This document shows, piece after piece, positions 45,724 to 54,035 of a stretch of DNA of 64,000 bases. Every line of letters begins with the position of its first letter. Position 1 is the first letter of the stretch. Where the stretch lies: contig NZ_JASCXN010000024.1 in NCBI RefSeq assembly GCF_030010625.1, positions 62,001-126,000 on the forward strand, in the 5' to 3' direction. Origin of the DNA: Streptomyces sp. CC208A. Its GTDB lineage: Bacteria > Actinomycetota > Actinomycetes > Streptomycetales > Streptomycetaceae. A program made the position numbers and the translations under genes. The notes below the pieces were generated by a model. The model was not told the origin of the DNA and made no database searches. It worked only from the letters and a program-made list of their open reading frames with translations.

Positions 45724-46517
45724 CTCCTGCTCCGCCGCCCGAAGCGGATCAGGAACTGGTTTTCCTCCGGGAAGGTGTCGTCCTCGCTGAAGTCCGCGAG
45801 CCGCTCCTTGACCGCGGTCTCGAATTCCGGCAGCCGGTCGCCGAAGAGGTGGGGTACGGCGAAGGAGGTGGAGTAGAGGTAGCCGAGGATGCTCTCGGTG
45901 GTCCAGGTGCGGTGGACAGGAATCCGTGCCTCCTCGACCTGGTCGAAGGGCGACTCCTCCATGATCTCGCTGTAGGGGCGGTTGTGGTGCTGGAAGGTGC
46001 CGGAGCCGGCCCGCCGTTCCTCGCCGAGGAACGACTTGATGACGTCCCGGACGGCCTCCTTCCAGGGGCTGGTCGCGGTCCAGAAGCTGCTGTCGCCGAA
46101 GATGGCCACGACACCGTCGGGCGCGACCTGATCGTCCAGGCGCGACAGGACGGCTGCCTGGTCGAGCCAGTGGAACGCGCGGCAGATCGTGACCAGGTCG
46201 GCTTCCCAGCCGGCGGGCGGCACGAAGTCCTCGGCTGTGCTCTCGACGAGCGACAGGCGCGTGCCTTCGGACACCTTTGGACGCAGCGCAGACTCCGCCG
46301 TGGCGAGCATGTCGGCGTCGTTGTCGATGGCGATGATGTCGTCGAAGCGGCCGAGCAGCGCCTCGGCGACCAGCCCGGTGCCGGTGCCGACGTCGAGCAG
46401 GCGTCGCGGACCGTCGGCCCGGGTGGGGGCGGCCTGGTCCAGGGCCACGGTGACGTCTTCGGGGATACCGGGGCGGAACTGGCGGTAGTAGCTGGCGGTT
46501 CCGGTGAACAGGCTCAT
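45720..46517 (-). CDS. Class I SAM-dependent methyltransferase
   Basis: A 265-residue cytoplasmic enzyme. Motif I is LLDVGTGTGLVAEALL, motif II the acidic IAIDNDADML, and FHWLD marks the later strand seen in ubiquinone/menaquinone-type or small-molecule methyltransferases. ATG 46517 overlaps the stop of the upstream HAD relic (ATGA) and its own stop overlaps the creatininase start. It is the only intact gene of this former operon. Substrate unknown. Confidence 0.88.
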   Translation of the reverse strand: MSLFTGTASYYRQFRPGIPEDVTVALDQAAPTRADGPRRLLDVGTGTGLVAEALLGRFDDIIAIDNDADMLATAESALRPKVSEGTRLSLVESTAEDFVPPAGWEADLVTICRAFHWLDQAAVLSRLDDQVAPDGVVAIFGDSSFWTATSPWKEAVRDVIKSFLGEERRAGSGTFQHHNRPYSEIMEESPFDQVEEARIPVHRTWTTESILGYLYSTSFAVPHLFGDRLPEFETAVKERLADFSEDDTFPEENQFLIRFGRRSRR

Positions 46518-46905
46518 GTGGCGCTCCGAGGTGCGAGGTCCTGGACGTGGGCGGCGGCTGCCGCCAAGTCGTCGGCGAAGGCACACCGTGGTAAACGAGC
46601 AGGGACTCGTCGGGGACCTGCCTTCCGCGCGAGATCCATATGGCGCGCGCCCCTGCTTCGACGGCACCCACGATGTCGCACGTCCAGTCGTCACCGATGT
46701 GGATCAGGCCACTTGGGTCCGTGTGGAAGTGGTCGGTCACGGCCTGGAAGGCCCGACGGTCGGGCTTGGTGTGGCCGATGCGGCAGGACGGAAAGAAGTC
46801 GCTCACCCACGGGGACGAGGAGCGTGCGCATTCCATCGGTGTCGGCGTCGACGCAGGTCACGTTCGAGAGAGTGACGACGGTGGCTACGGACCACCGCAC
46901 CCTTC
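46514..46905 (-). pseudogene. HAD-like hydrolase relic with two frameshifts
   Basis: Segments SCRIGHTKPDRRAFQAV and LIHIGDDWTCDIVGAVEAGA are HAD motif III and IV regions. VVTLSNVTCVDADTDGMRTL, in a different frame, is the motif II region, so a shift lies near 46810. A second shift near 46590 is needed to reach the natural end FADDLAAAAAHV and the TGA overlapping the methyltransferase ATG. The N-terminal nucleophile region is absent. Confidence 0.7.
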
Positions 46906-47428
46906 GCTCCGCCCCGCTCCACCTCGCCCACCACGCCGACAGGGACCACCCCGACTTCGGCAGCCACGATCCGGGTGACGGCGACGCAGGGGACGACGAG
47001 CTGGAAGAGGAGCTGCCATAACCATGCAGGTCGTGCGCCGTACTCAAGGCCGGTGCCACGATACTCGCTGGTTACTCCGAAGCAGGGTAGAGATTGCCGG
47101 TCATCTCCCCGTCCACGGACATCGCCGCGTGGAGAGATCAGCAAGGCGGACGCCTGCTGGCCGCCGAGGCCAGCGCGATGGCCTCCCGGATGGTGCGTAA
47201 CAGAGTGGTGCACTGGCCATGGCGGAAGGTCAGATCCGGGGTGTGCTCGGCGAACGTCTTCTTCGGGCCGCCCGAGTTGCCGCGGAAGAACCGGCGATCC
47301 CGCAGGTCAAGGACGGTGAGCTGGTTCGATATCGCCGTGTCGGGCATCTTCCGGCTCGTGGCGCTGTGCACCCGATCCGACTGGCCCGTCGCCCGGGCTG
47401 CCGTTCTGCCACGAACGTCTGGGGGCGA
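46906..47428. other. Degraded intergenic stretch
   Basis: No intact gene is supported. A minus-strand frame at 47138-47371 encodes a segment with VLDLRDRRFFRGNSG and RHGQCTTLLRTIREAIALAS that has protein-like composition but matches nothing I know; it may be another relic. An SSSSSSSP-coding Asp/Glu repeat near 46980-47015 is low complexity. Confidence 0.4.
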
Positions 47429-48382
47429 TCACTTGGCGGCGATCAACATCCGAGTCTCCTCGGCGCACCCCCACGACAGCGTGACGCCGGCGCCTCCGTG
47501 CCCGTAGTTGTGTACGACCACGGTGCCGTCCTCCCGTGCCTCTTTCTCCACGCGGACTGTGGCGCGGGTCGGCCGAGCGCCGACCCGGTGTTCCAGAACC
47601 CGGGCTTGCGCGAGTCGGGGCTCGACCTCAGCACAGCGGGCGAGGATGCCGGCCGCCGTCTTGTCGTCGGCGGCCAGATCGCCCTCGCCGTCGATCGCTG
47701 TACCGCCCAGGACGACGGTGTCGCCATGGGGGTAGAAGCACAGGAGGTCCGGGGAGAGGCCGGTGTCCTCGGAGAAGAACTCGGTCAGCCCGGGGTTGGT
47801 GACGACGACGTGCTGGCCGCGGATGGGCCGGAGGTCAGGGTCCGGGACCAGGTGGCGTGCGCCAAGGCCCGCGCAGTTGATGATCGCCGCAGCGGGACCG
47901 GCGTCCGAGAGCGAGGTAAGCCGTCGCCGCTCGACCACACCCCCGGCATCGCGGAGCCGGCGCAGGAGGTAGTCGAGGTAGGTGGGCATGTCGATCAGTG
48001 GCACGGTGACCCGGTAGCCCGCCGTGAATCCGGCCGGCAGTTCGGCTCGCTCGCACGGTCGGAAACCCGGCAAAGTGGTGGCCCAGTCCGGCGCGGCTTC
48101 GGCCGTGCGGGATGCCTCGATGCCACTGGTGAGCCGGACGCCCGTCGCCGGGTCCTGGGCCAGTTCCCGGAAGATCTCCAGGGACCGTTGTCCCCACTGG
48201 TCGACCTTGTCCTTCGGCTCGACCAGGTAAGGCCCCCACATCGCCCCGGCCGCCAGCGACGTGACCCCCGGCACCTGCTCGGCGATCACGTGCACCGAAG
48301 CCCCGGCCTCGGCGAGAACGACGGCCGTGGTGAGCCCAGCCACCCCAGCCCCGACGACGACAACGCGCTCCCTTGCGGTCAT
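47429..48382 (-). CDS. FAD-dependent D-amino-acid-oxidase-like enzyme
   Basis: A 317-residue flavoprotein of the DAO family. VVVVGAGVAGLTTAVVLAEA is the FAD motif; AGAMWGPYLVE, RGQHVVVTNPG and the C-terminal HNYGHGGAGVTLSWGCAEE are family hallmarks. Such enzymes oxidise D-amino acids or related amines to imines with hydrogen peroxide. ATG 48382 lies 10 bp after the TPR regulator on the same strand, so they are co-transcribed. It may belong to the divergent 50-59 kb pathway. Confidence 0.88.
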   Translation of the reverse strand: MTARERVVVVGAGVAGLTTAVVLAEAGASVHVIAEQVPGVTSLAAGAMWGPYLVEPKDKVDQWGQRSLEIFRELAQDPATGVRLTSGIEASRTAEAAPDWATTLPGFRPCERAELPAGFTAGYRVTVPLIDMPTYLDYLLRRLRDAGGVVERRRLTSLSDAGPAAAIINCAGLGARHLVPDPDLRPIRGQHVVVTNPGLTEFFSEDTGLSPDLLCFYPHGDTVVLGGTAIDGEGDLAADDKTAAGILARCAEVEPRLAQARVLEHRVGARPTRATVRVEKEAREDGTVVVHNYGHGGAGVTLSWGCAEETRMLIAAK

Positions 48383-48392
48383 GACCCTGACC

Positions 48393-49838
48393 CTAACGGC
48401 CGGGTTGCGTCGATGGGGCGTGTTGGGCGAGGGCGTCCTCCAGGGCTGGCAGGAAGCCGCGCACGTGAGGGTTGCGCTGACGGCGGCGGAGGTCGGCGGC
48501 AAGCTGGTGGAGCAGCGCCGCGCTGCGAGGCGAGCGGACGACATCGAGGCGGTCGGCGGCGATCTGGCCGATCTCGCAGGCTGCCTCCAGGTCTCCGTGG
48601 GCGCTGTGGCCCAGGGCCAGCCAGGCTCCCTCGAACATGGCTCGGCGCTGGCTGGGGTCGCCGCGCGGGACGTCGTACGCCCCGGATCTGAGCATCTCGG
48701 TTCCTTGAGCGAGGAAGCGGCGGCTCTTCTTTCCGCTCTCCGCCTTCTGCTGTGCACGACCCATCTGGATGAGGCCGTAACCGGCCTGACAGTCCAGGTG
48801 GTTGTCGGTGAGGAAGTACATCCAGCGAGGCTCTTCTTGGCCGCCGTCCCGGCTTGCGATCAGTTCGCGGGCAGCGCCACGAGTGTGGGCGAAGTCGTTG
48901 TCACGGCCGGCGGCGGCGTACGCGTAGGCGAGCCGGGACAGGACGGACGCCCGGACGGCCAGCGGGGCGGCGTCACTCGCACGGCGGGCGGCCTCTCCGA
49001 GGGCGATGGCGTCCGCGGGGTGTCCTCGACTCGCCGCCTGGAAGGAGAGGTCGCCCAGGATGTGGGCGCACAGGGGAAGATCGTTTACCTGATGCGCGGC
49101 CCGGAGCGCCGTGACGAAGTAGCGCTGCGCCAGTCCGTGATCGGCCGCGTCGAAGGCCATCCAGCCGGCCAGCTGGCCGATCTCCGCGAGCGCGCGGATC
49201 AGACGGCTCGCGACAGCCGGAGAGTGGCCGCCTTCGCGAATCAGCAGCCCGACAGCCCGGAACTGTGCTCCGACGTAGGGCAGATGACGTGCCCCTCCGT
49301 GCTCGTCGTCGAGCAACTGGAGCATGGGAAGGTGCTGCTCGACCTGGTCCACGAGCGGATCGGTGCCGAGCGACGACGTCATTCGGGGCGTGTACTGACC
49401 GCGTCCCGCGGTGCCGTCGAGGTACTGGGCGACGATCGCGAGGAGTCCCGCGCCCGAGATCGCGAGGAACCGGCGACGGTCGACGAGCCCTCCCATCACC
49501 CAGTCCTCCACGATCGCCTCCATGCCCTGCACGGTCCAGGGTCGCGCGAGATCCGTGTCCGCGGGGACGAGCGCTGACGAGTCGCCCACACGGCCCTGCC
49601 AGAGTTCGGCCACCGAGACATTTCTACCCAGCTCCTGGGAGAGCACGTAGGCGGCCATCATCGGCAATGGCGAGCGCGGCAGGGAGCCGGCATCCCGCCA
49701 GTGGTACGGCGCCGACTCGGCCACCGTCCCCGCGCCGAACACTCGGTTGAGCTTGCGAGCGAGCGCCTTCGGGCTCCACCCGAGTTCGTCGAGGCACCCC
49801 GCCAGTACGACATTGGGCTCGCCTGTCTGCGGTGCCAC
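48393..49838 (-). CDS. Helix-turn-helix/TPR regulator
   Basis: A 481-residue regulator of the same general class as the one at 7874. The N-terminus (LDELGWSPKALARKLNRVFG, then YHWRDAGSLPRSPL) is a divergent helix-turn-helix. Residues 190-460 are TPR-like helices (LAQRYFVTALRAAHQVND, HGDLEAACEIGQIA). GTG 49838 is the start. It faces the 50042 operon across 203 bp that include two TTGACC elements at 49933 and 49942, and is the likely pathway-specific regulator. Confidence 0.85.
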   Translation of the reverse strand: MAPQTGEPNVVLAGCLDELGWSPKALARKLNRVFGAGTVAESAPYHWRDAGSLPRSPLPMMAAYVLSQELGRNVSVAELWQGRVGDSSALVPADTDLARPWTVQGMEAIVEDWVMGGLVDRRRFLAISGAGLLAIVAQYLDGTAGRGQYTPRMTSSLGTDPLVDQVEQHLPMLQLLDDEHGGARHLPYVGAQFRAVGLLIREGGHSPAVASRLIRALAEIGQLAGWMAFDAADHGLAQRYFVTALRAAHQVNDLPLCAHILGDLSFQAASRGHPADAIALGEAARRASDAAPLAVRASVLSRLAYAYAAAGRDNDFAHTRGAARELIASRDGGQEEPRWMYFLTDNHLDCQAGYGLIQMGRAQQKAESGKKSRRFLAQGTEMLRSGAYDVPRGDPSQRRAMFEGAWLALGHSAHGDLEAACEIGQIAADRLDVVRSPRSAALLHQLAADLRRRQRNPHVRGFLPALEDALAQHAPSTQPGR

Positions 49839-50041
49839 GTGCGACCACCCTTCGCTCCAGTGGTTCGTCCATCACTTCGCGGGCCCCATGGTGATGCCCC
49901 TGGACGGACGATTCACCACCGTCGCATGGAAGTTGACCGAGTTGACCCACTGATCGGGTCCTGTCTGACCGTCCCCCTCCTGTGTTCTTGGATCCCGGCG
50001 GAGGCGCCCGTCTTCCGAGCCGACGGAGAAAGAGGTGGGCC

Positions 50042-50566
50042 TTGAAACAGCACACGAGCACCTCCCCAGGCCGACCGGGCGATGTGCTGGACCGTGACGC
50101 CGGACGACCAACCTCCGCCCCCGGACGCGGGCGCGTCGCTGGCGACAGCACGATGACCCTGATCACGGATCTGCCGTACGGACCGGAAGCGGCCGAGGTC
50201 GCCCGGGGCGCCGTAACGCTGGCGCTGCGCGGCACTGAGACGGACGTACTTGCTGACGCCCGCCTGATCGGGTCGGAGCTCGCGACGAACGCCTTCGTCT
50301 CGGGCAGTCCGCCGTTGGTTCTGTGCGTCGACCGCAGGAGTCTGGCCAGCGTCGGCCTGGAGATCGAGATCACCGTCACCGACGGCGGCTGTTCCCGCCC
50401 CGCACCCGCTTCTCCTACCGCTCCCGACGACCAAGCCGAATCAGGACGGGGACTGGTCATCGTCGATGCCTTGGCCGATGCCTGGTCGCTGACGACTGGC
50501 ACCAACGGCTCTCGTGCCTGGTGCCGACTCACCCATAGGCCGTGCTCTTCGTCCCCCGGCGCCTGA
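50042..50566 (+). CDS. HATPase-type ATP-binding protein (anti-sigma-like)
   Basis: A 174-residue protein with a GHKL ATPase domain. The N box is ELATNAFVSG and the G box ESGRGLVIVDALADAW. Stand-alone proteins of this kind in Streptomyces are usually SpoIIAB/RsbW-like serine kinases that control sigma factors or regulators. TTG 50042 has AGAGGTGG upstream. It is the first gene of the long operon, suggesting a regulatory role with the divergent TPR protein. Confidence 0.8.
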   Translation: MKQHTSTSPGRPGDVLDRDAGRPTSAPGRGRVAGDSTMTLITDLPYGPEAAEVARGAVTLALRGTETDVLADARLIGSELATNAFVSGSPPLVLCVDRRSLASVGLEIEITVTDGGCSRPAPASPTAPDDQAESGRGLVIVDALADAWSLTTGTNGSRAWCRLTHRPCSSSPGA

Positions 50567-50610
50567 TGTCCACGCCGACAGAAGCCCGTCCGCCAAGGAG
50601 GCAACAAATA

Positions 50611-51927
50611 GTGCGCATCGACCATGCGACCCCACCGCCCCCGCCCACGCCCACGGCCGCGCCGGAGGCCGCTCGCCAGCCCCGGGTCGTCGTCGCCCTC
50701 CACGAGGGCTTCTACGGCGCGGAGTCGGGCACCGGCTTCAGCAACCGCGCCTTCCTCACGTCACTGGCCCGGCTCCTGCCGACAGGCCGCCTCTCAGTGA
50801 TCACCCCGCACGTGCCCGAGACCGCGGGAGCGCACGATCAGCGGTGGGCCGACGAGGTCCGGCAGATGCTGCGACAGGCCGCAGCCGAGGTCGTCACGAT
50901 CCCCAAGGTCGACGCGCCGCCGGACTCGGTCCGCGGTTCGATCCAGTTGTGCGACCTGGCGGGCGAGGCGGTCATGCGCATCGCCGAGCGCGCGAGCCGG
51001 TGCCTCCTCATCGGCCTGGACATCCCGTTCCTCGGGCTCGCCCCCTACACGTCGCCGACCACGGACCTGCTGCTCGTGCCCCGCTCCACAACCGTGCTGA
51101 CGCGGCCCAAGGATGTCTCCCGCGTCCGCTGGGAGCGCGACGCCCTGCGAGCGGCGACACTCCGAGGCGGACGCGTCGGGGCCATCTCCTTCCACATGCG
51201 AGGCCACCTCGTCGTCAACTACGGCGTGCCTCGGGCGAGCATCGTGAGCATCCCTAACGGGCTGATCCGTGAGGAGATGGTCAGGCCGGCCACGGCTCTG
51301 CCGCTGCCTTTCAAGGCCCGCGCCGGGTTCCTTCTCGCCATGGGCCGCGCAGTCCCGACGAAAGGCTTCGAAGACCTCCTGGAGGCGTTGCGCCTGCTGA
51401 AGGAACGCGGTGTCCCCATTCCTCACCTGGTGCTGGCCGCCGTGACCTCGGAGGAACACCAGCACCCCTCCTCGTACCAGCAGGACCTGGCGGCACACAT
51501 CCGCGCGCACGATCTGGACGCGACTCTGATCACTCGCTTCACCCCCGCGATCCGTGCCTGGCTGCACAGCCCGGCCCTGCGCGCGGTCATCGTTCCCTCT
51601 CGCGAGGAGCCCTTTGGCCGGATACCCCTGGAGGCGTTCGCAGCCGGTGCGGGCCCGGTGGTCGCGACCACGGCCGGCGGCCTGGCTCAGACCGTCATCG
51701 ACGGCGAGACCGGCTTCACGGCCGCACCGCAGGACCCCAGGTCCCTGGCGTCCGCCCTGCACAGGGCCCTGACCGTCCTGCCCCGAGAACGCGATCGGCT
51801 CCGGAGCGCCGGGGCGGCCTTGGTGCGCTCCCGCCACGACTACGAGGTTAGCGTCGGTTCCGTCATGAACCGCATCGCCCCTTGGGCGCTGGCGCGGTCA
51901 GCCACCGCGGAGGGCCGCGCGCGATGA
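50611..51927 (+). CDS. GT4-type glycosyltransferase
   Basis: A 438-residue GT-B fold enzyme. The acceptor half has GFYGAESGTGFSNRAFLT near residue 34. The donor half has LLAMGRAVPTKGFEDLLEAL and the E-x7-E motif EEPFGRIPLEAFAAG near residue 332, which contacts the nucleotide sugar. GTG 50611 has AAGGAGG upstream; ATG 50566 lacks a site. Its stop overlaps the next ATG (ATGA). Donor and acceptor are unknown. Confidence 0.86.
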   Translation: MRIDHATPPPPPTPTAAPEAARQPRVVVALHEGFYGAESGTGFSNRAFLTSLARLLPTGRLSVITPHVPETAGAHDQRWADEVRQMLRQAAAEVVTIPKVDAPPDSVRGSIQLCDLAGEAVMRIAERASRCLLIGLDIPFLGLAPYTSPTTDLLLVPRSTTVLTRPKDVSRVRWERDALRAATLRGGRVGAISFHMRGHLVVNYGVPRASIVSIPNGLIREEMVRPATALPLPFKARAGFLLAMGRAVPTKGFEDLLEALRLLKERGVPIPHLVLAAVTSEEHQHPSSYQQDLAAHIRAHDLDATLITRFTPAIRAWLHSPALRAVIVPSREEPFGRIPLEAFAAGAGPVVATTAGGLAQTVIDGETGFTAAPQDPRSLASALHRALTVLPRERDRLRSAGAALVRSRHDYEVSVGSVMNRIAPWALARSATAEGRAR

Positions 51928-52922
51928 GACAGCCGGTGGTGCTGATCAGCCTAGAGTCCCCGCACTCCTTCTGGCGGCTGTCCTCCGAGCACGAGCGTGC
52001 GCTGTCCGCCGCCTTCCCCGGCCTCGAGTTCCGCAGGGCAACCGAGGCGGCCGTGCCGAACCAGCTGGCCGACGCACACGTCTACTTCGGGTGGCAATTC
52101 GCGCCCTCGTGGCTGTTCGCCGCGCCACATCTGAAGTGGATCGCTTCCCCGGCCGCCGGCACCGACCATCTGCCGGTCGCCGAGGCGCGCTCGGTCGGGG
52201 TGGCCCTGACCCGCTCGTACGGCTTCCACGGCAGGCCCATGGCCGAGCACGCCATGGGCTTGGTCCTGGGTTTCTCGCGCGGGTTGTTCATCAGCCAGCG
52301 CGTCCAGCGGAACCGTGCCTGGTGGAAGGACGACCTGGCCGAGGAGTTCTTCGACCTGGCGGGGGCGACGATGACCATCGTCGGCTGCGGCAGCGTCGGA
52401 CGCCACCTCGCCCAGGCCGCTCGGGCCTTCGGCATGAACGTCATCGGAGTGCGCCGGACACCACCTGCGGCTTCCGAGGGCGGGATCACGTGGGTGCACA
52501 CGACGGCGGTGCACCAGGCGGTGTCCATCGCCGACGTAGTGGTCAATCTGCTGCCCGCGACCTCGGCGACGGATCGCTACTTCGACCACAACCTCTTCTC
52601 GGCGTGCAAGCCCCGCTCTCTCTTCCTCAACCTAGGCCGCGCGGCAACCGTCGACCAGCCGGCCCTCCTGGCCTCCCTCGACACCGGCCACCTGCGCGGC
52701 GCGGCCCTGGACGTGTTCGATCCGAAACCGCTGCCCGCCCGCCATCCGCTACGGCTCCACCCCCGGGTCGTACTCACCCCGAAAAGCTCGGTGTTATGCC
52801 GCGCGTACATGGACGAGGCGGTCGCGTTCTTCGCCGACAACCTGCACCGCTACCTCTCGGGCCATCCCCTCAACGGCTTGGCCGAGGCGCCCGACACCCG
52901 CTCTCCGCTCGTAGGAGGCTGA
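51924..52922 (+). CDS. D-2-hydroxyacid dehydrogenase-like protein lacking catalytic Glu and His
   Basis: A 332-residue protein with the two-domain D-2-hydroxyacid dehydrogenase fold. The NAD motif TIVGCGSVGRHLAQAARAFG is intact near residue 150, and the substrate Arg is kept in LNLGRAATVDQ. Where the family has DVFxxEP and TPH, this protein has DVFDPKP and TPKSS, so both members of the Glu-His relay are replaced by Lys. Normal dehydrogenase chemistry is therefore doubtful. ATG 51924 is coupled to the glycosyltransferase. Confidence 0.85.
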   Translation: MRQPVVLISLESPHSFWRLSSEHERALSAAFPGLEFRRATEAAVPNQLADAHVYFGWQFAPSWLFAAPHLKWIASPAAGTDHLPVAEARSVGVALTRSYGFHGRPMAEHAMGLVLGFSRGLFISQRVQRNRAWWKDDLAEEFFDLAGATMTIVGCGSVGRHLAQAARAFGMNVIGVRRTPPAASEGGITWVHTTAVHQAVSIADVVVNLLPATSATDRYFDHNLFSACKPRSLFLNLGRAATVDQPALLASLDTGHLRGAALDVFDPKPLPARHPLRLHPRVVLTPKSSVLCRAYMDEAVAFFADNLHRYLSGHPLNGLAEAPDTRSPLVGG

Positions 52923-52925
52923 CCA

Positions 52926-54035
52926 ATGCCCACCGCAGACCACGACGACCTGGCCGCCGCCTTCGCCGCCGCAGGCCGCAACCACCCCTACCTGGCCTTC
53001 ACCCTGAACTCGCTGTGCAACCTGGACTGCGTCTTCTGCAAGCCGCGGTGCATGCCGGACTACGGGCACAAGGACCGGCCCCTGACCGCCTCCGACTACG
53101 CGGCCATCGCCACCGAGGCCGGGGCCTGGAAGATCAGGAAGGCGCACTGCTCCGGCGGTGAACCGACCCTTCGAGCGGACATCCTCGACGTCATCGCGGG
53201 CCTCGCTGACGGCCTCGGGCCCGACGCCGCGATCGGCATGACCAGCCACGGCAACCTACGTCGGGGGCTGAGCGTCGAACAGCTTCGCCGCGCCGGCCTG
53301 ACGTACCTCAACCTCAGCCTCCACAGCCTCGACCCGGCGCGGTCCGCCGCGATCATGGGCGGTGGCGACCCGCGCGCCACCCGGAGCGCCCTCGACGCCG
53401 CCCTCTCCCTCGGCCTGCGAGTGAAGATCAACTGCGTTCTTCAGCGCACCTACCTGGACGACGCCTTCGCCGTGGCCGAACTCGCCCGCGACCTGCCCGT
53501 CGCCGTCCGCCTGATCGAACTCCAGAACATCGGCCCTGCCCAGGCGCTCTTCGACACCGAGTTCATCACCGAGGCAGAGGTCCGCGACCGCCTCCAGGAG
53601 TGGTTCGCGGACGCCGGCGAAGTCTCCCGGGACCAGCTGGGCGTCCGCAGCCCCGGGCGGTACCTCCGTCCCGACGGCTGGGCAGGGTCGATCGGCTTCA
53701 TCTCCAACTCCAGCTGCGCCACCTGCTCCGACGCCAACCGAATCAAGATCACGCCCACGGGCGTGGCGCGGCCCTGCATCCTGCACAACCGCGACATCCC
53801 GCTGAAGCCCCACCTCGCCGACGGCACCCTGGGCGACGCCTTCGCCCACCTCTTCCAGGCGATGCTCGACCGCAACACCAACGACGCCTGGCAGGGCTTC
53901 CACTACGTCGACTACGACTTGCGCTGGGACCGGATGGAGCGTCCCCAAGGAACTCCGGTCCTGCCTCTGCTCCCCGTCATGCCCGCTGAAGCGGCCGGCC
54001 CCTCGTGCGCCCGCGCCTCCACCGGGGGGCGGTGA
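52926..54035 (+). CDS. MoaA-like radical SAM enzyme
   Basis: A 369-residue radical SAM protein. Cys31, Cys35 and Cys38 (CNLDCVFC) bind the cluster that cleaves SAM; CSGGEPTLR is the SAM-contact motif. The C-terminal CATCSDANRIKITPTGVARPC resembles the second-cluster site of MoaA, but with 16 residues between the second and third Cys instead of the 13 I expect. MoaA rearranges GTP; housekeeping moa genes are not here, so a different purine or sugar substrate is likely. It starts 3 bp after the previous gene. Confidence 0.88.
   Translation: MPTADHDDLAAAFAAAGRNHPYLAFTLNSLCNLDCVFCKPRCMPDYGHKDRPLTASDYAAIATEAGAWKIRKAHCSGGEPTLRADILDVIAGLADGLGPDAAIGMTSHGNLRRGLSVEQLRRAGLTYLNLSLHSLDPARSAAIMGGGDPRATRSALDAALSLGLRVKINCVLQRTYLDDAFAVAELARDLPVAVRLIELQNIGPAQALFDTEFITEAEVRDRLQEWFADAGEVSRDQLGVRSPGRYLRPDGWAGSIGFISNSSCATCSDANRIKITPTGVARPCILHNRDIPLKPHLADGTLGDAFAHLFQAMLDRNTNDAWQGFHYVDYDLRWDRMERPQGTPVLPLLPVMPAEAAGPSCARASTGGR

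Noticed and set aside
45238-46836. A 532-codon minus-strand frame
   Set aside because: It joins pieces of the HAD relic, an out-of-frame shadow of the methyltransferase and the creatininase fragment. It is not one protein.
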